Origin: Colivicinus sp022776215
Lineage (GTDB): Bacteria > Bacillota_I > Bacilli_A > Erysipelotrichales > Erysipelotrichaceae
Direction: 5' to 3'
DNA: 64,000 nt
Assembly: GCA_022776215.1 (NCBI GenBank)
Contig: JALFIR010000006.1
Coordinates: 49,439 to 113,438, forward strand
In this document: piece after piece, positions 57,379 through 64,000 of the stretch
How positions within the stretch are numbered: position 1 is the stretch's first letter
Layout: each line of letters opens with the position of its first letter
Notes under the pieces: generated by a model
Seen by the model: the letters and a program-made list of their open reading frames with translations, nothing else
What the model was told of the DNA's origin: nothing
Databases searched by the model: none
Translations under genes and position numbers: made by a program

Positions 57379-59616
57379 ATGAAAGAACAGTGGAGCGGAT
57401 TTAAAAGTGGCAAGTGGTGCAATGAAATTGATGTAAGGGATTTCATTCAAACTAACTACAAGCCATATGATGGTGATGAAAGTTTCTTAGCTGGTGCAAC
57501 AGAGGCAACTGATAAGCTATGGGGCGAATTACAAATTTTACAAAAGGAAGAAAGAGCCAAGGGTGGCGTGCTTGATATGGAAACTGAAGTAGTAAGTGGT
57601 ATTACTGCTTATGGTGCTGCATATCTTGATAAAGATTTAGAAAAGGTTGTTGGTTTACAAACTGATAAGCCATTAAAGAGAGCATTTATGCCTTATGGTG
57701 GTATTCGTATGGCTGAACAAAGCTGTCAAATGTATGGTTATGAACCAAGCCAAGAGTTACATGATATTTTTACTAAGTATCACACAACTCACTCTGATGC
57801 AGTTTTCTCTTGTTATACAAAGGAAATGAAGACTGCAAGACATAATAAGATTATTACAGGTTTACCTGATACTTATGGTAGAGGTAGAATCGTTGGTGAC
57901 TATAGAAGAATCGCCTTATACGGTATTGATTATCTAATCGAATGTAAACAAAATGATTTAGATGAATACGGTGGCGGTTTAATGGATGAAATCGTTTGTC
58001 GTCAAAAGGAAGAAATTGCTAAGCAAATTAAGGCTTTAAAGGCTATGAAGGAAATGGCTTTAAGCTATGGTTTCGATATTTCTTTACCTGCAAAGGATTC
58101 ATATGAAGCTGCTCAATGGCTATACTTTGGTTATTTAGCTGCGATTAAGACTCAAAATGGTGCTGCTATGTCAGTAGGTAGAATTGCTACTTTCTTAGAT
58201 ATCTATTTTGAAAGAGACTTAGCTAGTGGTAAGTATACTGAATCTGAAATCCAAGAGATCGTTGACCATTTAACTATGAAGTTTAGAATGGTTAAGTTCG
58301 CTAGAATTGAAAGTTATAACCAATTATTCTCTGGTGACCCAGTATGGGCAACACTTGATTTAGCTGGTGCTGGTGTAGATGGCAGAAGTATGGTTACTAA
58401 GACTGACTTCCGTTTCTTACATACTTTAGAGAATATGGGACCTTCTCCTGAACCAAATGTTACTGTTTTATATACTTCAAGACTTCCTGAAGGCTTTAAG
58501 AAGTATGCAGCTAAGATTTCAGTAGATACAAGTTCTATTCAATATGAAAATGATGATGTAATGCGTGTTGTTTGGGGTGATGACTATGCAATTTGTTGTT
58601 GTGTAAGTGCTACTCAAACTGGTAAGGAAATGCAATTCTTTGGTGCTAGAGCTAACTTAGCTAAGTGTCTTCTTTACGCTATCAATGGTGGTAAGGATGA
58701 AAAGACTAAGATGCAAGTTGGTCCTATCTATCAACCAATTACTTCTGAATACTTAAATTTCGATGAAGTAATGGAAAAGTATGACTTAATGATGGGCTGG
58801 TTGGCTAAGTTATATGTAAATACATTAAACTTAATCCACTATATGCATGATAAGTACTATTATGAAGCAGCTCAAATGGCTTTAATTGATACTGAAGTAA
58901 GAAGAACTTTCGCTACTGGTATTGCAGGTTTCAGTCATGTTGTTGACTCATTAAGTGCTATTAAATATGCTAAGGTTAAGACAATTAGAGATGAAGATGG
59001 TCTTGTAGTTGATTATGAAGTTGAGGGTGATTTCCCAAGATACGGTAATGATGATGATAGAGCAGATGATATCGCTATTTGGTTATTAAAGACTTTCTTA
59101 GAGAAGGTTAAGGAAAACCATACTTATAGAAATTCTGAGGCTACTACTTCAATTCTTACTATCACTTCAAATGTTGTTTATGGTAAGGCTACAGGTTCTT
59201 TACCTGATGGTAGAAAGGCTGGTGAACCTTTATCTCCAGGTGCTAACCCAGCTTATGGTGCTGAAAAGAATGGTTTAATTTCTTCATTAAATTCAGTTGC
59301 TAAGTTACCTTATGAATATGCTCTTGATGGTATTTCAAATACACAAACTATTAACCCTGATGCACTAGGTCATAGTGAGGATGAAAGAGTTAATAACTTA
59401 GTTAACGTATTAGATGGTTACTTCGATAGAGGTGCTCACCACTTGAATGTTAACGTGTTCGGTGTAGAAAAGTTAAAAGATGCTATGGAACATCCAGAAA
59501 AACCAGAATATGCAAACTTCACAATTAGAGTTTCTGGTTATGCTGTTAAGTTCATTGACTTGACTCGTGAACAACAACTAGATGTTATCAGTAGAACTTG
59601 TCATGACCACATGTAA
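57379..59616 (+). CDS. pflB: Formate acetyltransferase (pyruvate formate-lyase)
   Basis: This 745-residue glycyl radical enzyme splits pyruvate with CoA into acetyl-CoA and formate under anoxia. The active-site adjacent Cys pair is in ICCCVSATQTG. The radical-bearing Gly is in the C-terminal RVSGYAVKF. Length and motifs match true PFL and not glycerol dehydratase-like relatives. Its activase gene follows with a 14-bp overlap. It implies mixed-acid type fermentation. Confidence 0.97.
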   Translation: MKEQWSGFKSGKWCNEIDVRDFIQTNYKPYDGDESFLAGATEATDKLWGELQILQKEERAKGGVLDMETEVVSGITAYGAAYLDKDLEKVVGLQTDKPLKRAFMPYGGIRMAEQSCQMYGYEPSQELHDIFTKYHTTHSDAVFSCYTKEMKTARHNKIITGLPDTYGRGRIVGDYRRIALYGIDYLIECKQNDLDEYGGGLMDEIVCRQKEEIAKQIKALKAMKEMALSYGFDISLPAKDSYEAAQWLYFGYLAAIKTQNGAAMSVGRIATFLDIYFERDLASGKYTESEIQEIVDHLTMKFRMVKFARIESYNQLFSGDPVWATLDLAGAGVDGRSMVTKTDFRFLHTLENMGPSPEPNVTVLYTSRLPEGFKKYAAKISVDTSSIQYENDDVMRVVWGDDYAICCCVSATQTGKEMQFFGARANLAKCLLYAINGGKDEKTKMQVGPIYQPITSEYLNFDEVMEKYDLMMGWLAKLYVNTLNLIHYMHDKYYYEAAQMALIDTEVRRTFATGIAGFSHVVDSLSAIKYAKVKTIRDEDGLVVDYEVEGDFPRYGNDDDRADDIAIWLLKTFLEKVKENHTYRNSEATTSILTITSNVVYGKATGSLPDGRKAGEPLSPGANPAYGAEKNGLISSLNSVAKLPYEYALDGISNTQTINPDALGHSEDERVNNLVNVLDGYFDRGAHHLNVNVFGVEKLKDAMEHPEKPEYANFTIRVSGYAVKFIDLTREQQLDVISRTCHDHM

Positions 59617-60355
59617 TAACAATTTAGGTCTTATTCATTCATGCGAATCCTTTGGCTCAGTTGATGGGCCAGGGGTTCGCTATATTGTTTTTATGCAAGG
59701 TTGCAATATGCGTTGTGCATATTGTCATAATCCAGACACTTGGAAGACAGGCGAAGGGAATGCAAGTGCTAAGGAAGTTTTTGATAGGGCTATTAGATGC
59801 AAGTCTTACTGGCGAAATGGTGGTGGTATTACTGTTTCTGGTGGTGAACCCTTATTACAACTTGATTTCCTGATTGATCTATTTACTTTATGTAAGGAAG
59901 ATGGTGTTAATACTTGTATTGATACTTGTGGTCAACCTTTTGATTTAAACAATATTGAGTTCATGGAAAAGTTTGATAAGTTATTAGAACTTACTGATTT
60001 ACTTTTGATAGATATTAAGCATATTGATAATGAGAAACATATTGAACTTACTGGTAAGCCAAATACTAATATTTTAGAGATGTTTAGGTATTTGGATAAG
60101 AAGAATAAGCCTATTTGGATTAGACATGTTCTTGTTCCTGGTATTAATGATGATGAGGATTCTTTAACTAGGACTAAGGAATTTATTGATTCTTTATCTA
60201 ATGTGAAAAGGGTTGAGATTCTTCCTTATCATACTCTTGGTGTTCATAAATGGGAGGCCTTGGGTATTAAATATCGTTTGGATGGTGTTTTACCTCCTAG
60301 CAAGGAACAAATAAGTAGAGCTAATACAATTTTAGATACTCAAAAATACAAATAA
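59603..60355 (+). CDS. pflA: Pyruvate formate-lyase-activating enzyme
   Basis: This 250-residue radical SAM activase has the [4Fe-4S] motif CNMRCAYC (C-x3-C-x2-C), preceded by SFGSVDGPGVRYIVFMQG, and the GGGITVSGGEPLLQ segment. It abstracts hydrogen to make the glycyl radical on PflB. The ATG at 59603 lies inside the pflB end; no clear ribosome binding site is seen, which suggests coupling. Confidence 0.95.
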   Translation: MTTCNNNLGLIHSCESFGSVDGPGVRYIVFMQGCNMRCAYCHNPDTWKTGEGNASAKEVFDRAIRCKSYWRNGGGITVSGGEPLLQLDFLIDLFTLCKEDGVNTCIDTCGQPFDLNNIEFMEKFDKLLELTDLLLIDIKHIDNEKHIELTGKPNTNILEMFRYLDKKNKPIWIRHVLVPGINDDEDSLTRTKEFIDSLSNVKRVEILPYHTLGVHKWEALGIKYRLDGVLPPSKEQISRANTILDTQKYK

Positions 60356-60384
60356 GTCATTGCCTAAGGTGATGACTTTTTTAT
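60355..60384 (+). terminator. Terminator of pflB-pflA
   Basis: Stem AGTCATTGCC/GGTGATGACT (with G-U pairs), loop TAA and a T-run. It overlaps the pflA stop and abuts the cls -10. Confidence 0.8.
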
Positions 60385-60389
60385 ATCAT
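60384..60389 (+). promoter_or_regulatory. -10 box of leaderless cls promoter
   Basis: TATCAT ends 7 nt before ATG 60397, with TTGCCT 18 bp upstream inside the terminator. A TATAAT at 60393-60398 overlaps the start codon itself and cannot serve this start. Confidence 0.45.
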
Positions 60390-60396
60390 AAATATA

Positions 60397-61899
60397 ATGA
60401 AAAGTGTTTTAGGCCGTATCATTACTTTGGTGTTCATGGTTCTTGGTGAACTAGCTTTAGGGGTCTTGTTATTTAATTATTTGACTTCTAAATTTGTTTT
60501 TATTGAAGTTTTTTTACATATACTAGCAGTAATAGTGGTCTTAAATATCATTAGAACTTCTAAGCATTTATCTAGTGATATAACTTGGATTTTTTTAATT
60601 ATTTTATTTCCAGTACCAGCTACTTTTGTCTTTCTTTTGACTTATTTTAATTTGTTTATTAATAGAACTTTTAAGTCGATTGTTAAGGAAGAAAAGAAGG
60701 CGGTAACTTTCCTTAATCAGGATGATGAAGTATTAGAGGATTTAAAGAAGGAGTTTCCTACATATTATCAAGATTTTATGTTTCTAAAGAATAGTAATTT
60801 TCCCATCTACTACAATAATAATTTTGATTATTATAGTCCTGGTGAAAAGGGTTTTCCTGTTTTGTTGAGTGAGCTTAAGAAGGCCAAAAAGTATATCTTT
60901 ATGGAATATTTTATTATTGAAGAAGGAATTATGTTTAATTCTATTTTGGATATTCTAAAAGAAAAGGTTAAAGAAGGTGTTGAGTGTAGAGTTATGTATG
61001 ATGATATGGGTTCTTTACATACTTTACCTAAATCGTATGCTAATATACTTGAATCTTATGGTATTAAGGCGGTTACTTTTAATAAGGTAACGCCAATTTT
61101 AAGTACTATTATGAATAATCGTGATCATCGTAAGATTTTAATTATTGATGGTAAGGTGGCTTTTAGTGGTGGTGTTAATTTGGCTGATGAATATATCAAC
61201 AAGAAAGTTGTTCATGGTAAGTGGTTAGATAATATCATTAGAATTAAGGGTAAGGCAGTAGATTCAATGTTAGTAACTTTCTTAACTAACTGGAATGCCC
61301 TAAGACATGAGGACGAGGATTATAGAAACTTCATGGTAGAGCATAGAGAGAAGGTTAAGGATGGTTTTATCGTCCCTTATAGTGAGACACCTCTAGACTT
61401 TGAATTAACGGCACAGAGTGTTTATATGGATATTTTAAATAGGGCTCAAGATTATGTTTATATCATGACTCCTTATTTGATTATTGATGAAGAAATGATT
61501 AATTGTCTTATTCATACCGCTAAAAAAGGTGTAGATGTTAAGATTATTGTCCCTGGTGTTGCTGATAAAAAGATAATTCATGATATTGGCGAATCATATT
61601 ATGACCAATTAATCAAGGGTGGTGTTAAGATCTATGAATATAGACCTGGTTTCGTGCATGCGAAAGTATTTGTGAGTGATGATATTTCAAGTGTTGTTGG
61701 TACTATTAATCTTGATTATCGTTCTTTATATCTTCATTTTGAGAATGCAGTCCTTTTGTATAAGAGTAAGAAGATAATGGATATTAAAAAGGATTTCTTA
61801 AATGCATTAGAAGATTCAGTGGAAATTAAACATGCTCGTTTTTCTCTTGTGAAAAACTTTTTGATGAGCGTGTTAAGGATATTTGCGTCTTTGTTGTAG
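60397..61899 (+). CDS. cls: Cardiolipin synthase
   Basis: This 500-residue membrane enzyme has N-terminal hydrophobic helices (about 6-28, 32-50, 62-85) and two phospholipase D domains. The HKD motifs are HRKILIIDG (about 245) and HAKVFVSDD (about 425). It joins two phosphatidylglycerols to give cardiolipin and glycerol. It begins a unit with the MFS gene 13 bp downstream. Confidence 0.92.
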   Translation: MKSVLGRIITLVFMVLGELALGVLLFNYLTSKFVFIEVFLHILAVIVVLNIIRTSKHLSSDITWIFLIILFPVPATFVFLLTYFNLFINRTFKSIVKEEKKAVTFLNQDDEVLEDLKKEFPTYYQDFMFLKNSNFPIYYNNNFDYYSPGEKGFPVLLSELKKAKKYIFMEYFIIEEGIMFNSILDILKEKVKEGVECRVMYDDMGSLHTLPKSYANILESYGIKAVTFNKVTPILSTIMNNRDHRKILIIDGKVAFSGGVNLADEYINKKVVHGKWLDNIIRIKGKAVDSMLVTFLTNWNALRHEDEDYRNFMVEHREKVKDGFIVPYSETPLDFELTAQSVYMDILNRAQDYVYIMTPYLIIDEEMINCLIHTAKKGVDVKIIVPGVADKKIIHDIGESYYDQLIKGGVKIYEYRPGFVHAKVFVSDDISSVVGTINLDYRSLYLHFENAVLLYKSKKIMDIKKDFLNALEDSVEIKHARFSLVKNFLMSVLRIFASLL

Positions 61900-61912
61900 A
61901 TAGGGGGATAAT

Positions 61913-63244
61913 ATGAAATTAAACTACAAAAGAACGATTTTAGTGGGCTTAGCTTTCATGTCCATCTGTGCTTTCTGGCAGATGTATGATGGCATTGTTC
62001 CACTAATCCTAACCAACACTTTTCATTTAAATGAAACGTTGTCTGGCATGATCATGGCTCTTGATAATGTCTTGGCCTTATTCTTATTACCTCTATTTGG
62101 TTTTTTGTCTGATAAGGCAGAAACTAATATCGGTAAGCGTATGCCATTTATCTTATTTGGTACTGGTTTGGCTGTTATCTTAATGAACTTCTTGCCAATT
62201 ATTGATAATGCCTACTATGGTGAACCAACTACTTTTAAACTTATTTCATTTATTATTGTGCTTGGTTTCTTACTAATTGCGATGGGAACTTATCGTTCTC
62301 CTGCTGTAGCTTTAATGCCTGATGTTACGCCTAATCCTTTAAGATCTAAGGCTAATGCAATCATTAATTTAATGGGTGCTATTGGTGGCATTATCTATTT
62401 AGCTTTAGCTAGTATCTTGTATCCACATGCTAAGACTGCTGGTGTTGATCATGTTAATTATCAAATATTGTTTATCTTGATTTCGGCACTAATGTTTATT
62501 TGTGTTGGCATCCTATTCTTAACAATTAAGGAACCTAAATTAAGACAAGAAAACTTAGAGCTTGAGAAGCAACATCCTGAATGGGACTTAGCTGTTGATG
62601 ATGGCAGTGGTGATGAAAAGTTGCCTCCTGAAGTTAAAAGATCTTTAGGCTTCTTGTTAGCTTCTATCGCCCTTTGGTTTATGGGCTATAATGGTGTAAC
62701 AACTTGGTTTACAACTTATGTTTCTAAGGTTATGGGAGCAGGCCTTGGTGGTGCTAGTACTTGTTTACTAGTAGCTACAGCTGGTGCTATTGTTTCTTAT
62801 ATTCCGGTTGGTAATTTAGCTTCTAAGGTAGGAAGAAAAAAGTGTATTCTATTTGGTATTATCTTGTTGGCTTCAATGTTTGTGATGGGTTTTGTCTTAA
62901 CAACTATCTTTGATCATATCAATTTTGTAATGTATATATGTTTCGCCCTTGTAGGCCTTGCGTGGGCAAGTATCAATGTTAATTCACTTCCGATGGTTGT
63001 TGAAATGTGTAAGGGCAGTGATATTGGTAAGTTTACTGGTTATTACTATACAGCTTCTATGGCTGCTCAAATTATCACTCCGGTATGTGCAGGAACTTTA
63101 ATGAGACTTATTTCTTATAAAGTATTATTTATCTATTCTGCAATATTTGTATTAGCATCTTATTTCACTATGTCTCAAGTTAAGCATGGTGATCAAAAGG
63201 TTGCAGGTAAGAAAGGCTTAGAAGCTTTCGAGGATATGGATTAA
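61913..63244 (+). CDS. MFS transporter
   Basis: This 443-residue transporter has about 12 helices in two halves. The first half carries PLFGFLSDKAETNIGKRMPFI, an A-like MFS loop (trimmed here to its core FGFLSDKAE...GKRMPF). A hydrophilic central loop (about 212-240) separates the halves, and ASKVGRKKCILFGI repeats the loop in the second. It resembles sugar-type SLC45-like symporters common in gut Firmicutes; substrate unknown. The ribosome binding site is AGGGGG. Confidence 0.82.
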   Translation: MKLNYKRTILVGLAFMSICAFWQMYDGIVPLILTNTFHLNETLSGMIMALDNVLALFLLPLFGFLSDKAETNIGKRMPFILFGTGLAVILMNFLPIIDNAYYGEPTTFKLISFIIVLGFLLIAMGTYRSPAVALMPDVTPNPLRSKANAIINLMGAIGGIIYLALASILYPHAKTAGVDHVNYQILFILISALMFICVGILFLTIKEPKLRQENLELEKQHPEWDLAVDDGSGDEKLPPEVKRSLGFLLASIALWFMGYNGVTTWFTTYVSKVMGAGLGGASTCLLVATAGAIVSYIPVGNLASKVGRKKCILFGIILLASMFVMGFVLTTIFDHINFVMYICFALVGLAWASINVNSLPMVVEMCKGSDIGKFTGYYYTASMAAQIITPVCAGTLMRLISYKVLFIYSAIFVLASYFTMSQVKHGDQKVAGKKGLEAFEDMD

Positions 63245-63254
63245 TTTATAAATG

Positions 63255-63285
63255 AAAGTCATTTCGATTGAAGTGACTTTTTTAT
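63255..63285 (+). terminator. Terminator after the MFS gene
   Basis: Stem AAAGTCATTTC/GAAGTGACTTT (one G-U), loop GATT and a TTTTTATT tail. Confidence 0.85.
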
Positions 63286-63301
63286 TGCGTGTTTGCTGTG
63301 A

Positions 63302-63457
63302 ATAATTAAGAAAGGCAAAGAGAATCGCACGTTATTAAACGAAGTACTAGAAAATGTTAAGCACGATATGAGTGATAAAGAAATTCTAGATATGTTGACA
63401 GATTGCAAGATTGCGAATGAGCCGAAAGAAAAGAATATTGACAATAAATACAATTGA
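63302..63457 (+). pseudogene. Possible gene remnant
   Basis: A 51-codon open frame without a plausible start codon or ribosome binding site encodes a charged, helix-like segment with LLNEVLENVKHDMSDKEIL and ends at TGA 63457. The first ATG (63368) would leave only 29 residues. It looks like the 3' end of a decayed gene, but no family is recognised. Confidence 0.3.
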
Positions 63458-63466
63458 AAATAAACT
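63438..63466 (+). promoter_or_regulatory. Promoter of the last gene
   Basis: A consensus TTGACA (63438-63443), a 17-bp spacer and TAAACT (63461-63466) precede a leader with AGGTGAG. Confidence 0.55.
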
Positions 63467-63471
63467 AATTA

Positions 63472-63491
63472 TAGTTAGCAATGACTAACTA
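63472..63491. promoter_or_regulatory. Operator-like inverted repeat before the last gene
   Basis: TAGTTAG-CAATGA-CTAACTA is a 7-bp perfect inverted repeat at the expected transcription start and just before the ribosome binding site. This is the size and position of a MarR- or TetR-type operator, or it may fold in the mRNA. Confidence 0.45.
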
Positions 63492-63500
63492 GGTGAGTAT

Positions 63501-64000
63501 ATGAAATATAAGATTAAGAAAGATAGTGTCCAAGAGACATTGATCATTCCTCTATATTCTAGAAAGATTTGTTCTAGTCTATATCCTAATATTTATTATG
63601 ATAAGACTGCTGTAGATTTGATTAGTCAAATTGATTATGATTTTTCAGAAGTAGAAAAGAAATCAAAGAGTCTTATGCAACGTTTTGGTGCCCTAGAAGT
63701 AGCTGCAAGACAAAGTGATATGATTTATGAGATAAAAGATTATTTAAAAAATCATCCATACGCATCAATAGTCAATCTTGGTTGTGGCTTAGATAATACT
63801 GGAAGAAATTGTGATAATGGTAAATGCAAGATATATAATCTTGATTTTCCTGATGTGATCAAAGTAAGAAATGAATTGTTACCGTCTGGTGAACGTGAAT
63901 ATAATATTCCTTGTAATCTAAATGATGTAGAATGGTTTGATAAAATCGATAATTCCAATGGTGTAATCTTCTTTGCCTCAGGAGTCTTTTATTATTTTCT
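63501..64000 (+). CDS. SAM-dependent methyltransferase, LCM family (partial, runs off window)
   Basis: The first 166 residues of a gene cut by the window end. The start is ATG 63501 with AGGTGAG upstream. The sequence has YYDKTAVDLISQIDYDF, then SIVNLGCGLDNTGRN as the SAM motif and YNLDFPDVIKVRNELL. This pattern fits the leucine carboxyl methyltransferase (LCM/Ppm1, Tcmp-like) family of small-molecule O-methyltransferases. The substrate is unknown. Confidence 0.75.
   Translation, partial: MKYKIKKDSVQETLIIPLYSRKICSSLYPNIYYDKTAVDLISQIDYDFSEVEKKSKSLMQRFGALEVAARQSDMIYEIKDYLKNHPYASIVNLGCGLDNTGRNCDNGKCKIYNLDFPDVIKVRNELLPSGEREYNIPCNLNDVEWFDKIDNSNGVIFFASGVFYYF

Noticed and set aside
60393..60398. 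TATAAT as the cls -10 box
   Set aside because: It overlaps the start codon, so transcription from it would start inside the gene. TATCAT further upstream fits better.
1..64000. CRISPR array, prophage, insertion sequence or toxin-antitoxin system
   Set aside because: No regularly spaced repeats, transposase, integrase, capsid or typical toxin genes were found. Content and order are core-genome-like.

Overview
The window is AT-rich, uses the standard code (TGA is a stop), and looks like the chromosome of a fermentative low-GC Firmicute (Bacillota). Conserved gene order, pyruvate formate-lyase, CcpA-type sites, an S6/S18 leader, a purine riboswitch, MEP-pathway ispG and a short DnaE suggest an Erysipelotrichia-like lineage. 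That placement is an inference. No phage, transposon, CRISPR array or rRNA was seen. Genes are packed tightly and most intergenic gaps hold an intrinsic terminator, a promoter or both.

Layout. 1-5.4 kb: a tRNA-modification pair (ytqA/ytqB, mnmL/mnmM type), a tail-anchored unknown protein, tRNA-Gln(CTG), a two-component pair and rlmA. 5.4-14.2 kb: the classic near-origin block rpsF-ssb-rpsR-yybS-gdpP-rplI-dnaB, continuing into an M23/LysM peptidase, an HtrA-like protease and rlmH. 14.2-20.3 kb: ptsH with a cre-like site, a phosphohexomutase, a TrmR-like methyltransferase, a very acidic 891-residue repeat protein and a membrane SH3 protein. 20.3-27.1 kb: murA, four tRNAs (Tyr, Gln, Lys, Gly), ogt, hslO-dus-glycosyltransferase, and a purine permease under a guanine-class riboswitch. 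27.2-34.2 kb: a BMP-type nucleoside ABC transporter followed by psuK and psuG, which suggests nucleoside, possibly pseudouridine, salvage. 34.2-42.6 kb: a YihY protein, a HAD phosphatase, an RlmI-type methyltransferase, a DUF349 protein, an ABC exporter, a LoaP-like NusG paralogue, and a small SOS-like cassette (S24 repressor, Y-family polymerase, YolD). 42.6-46.3 kb: a copper operon copA-csoR-ispG. 46.3-52.0 kb: dnaE, a second two-component pair and a TrmN6-like methyltransferase. 52.0-60.4 kb: the mglBAC galactose-type transporter with a CcpA site, an InlB-repeat membrane protein, degV and pflB-pflA. 60.4-64 kb: cardiolipin synthase, an MFS transporter, a gene remnant and a methyltransferase cut by the window end.

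The most notable signal is shared by many unrelated genes. At least fourteen first-in-unit genes have a -10 hexamer ending only 6-8 nt before the start codon and no Shine-Dalgarno sequence. This predicts leaderless mRNAs. Highly expressed or regulated units (rpsF, ptsH, bmp, copA, mglB, pflB) instead have a longer leader with a good ribosome binding site. Other points of interest are a CopZ-like domain fused to CopA with its own internal start and RBS-like sequence, the acidic 46-residue-repeat protein, the lone LoaP-like factor, and a strong hairpin inside the small gene at the end of the mgl operon.
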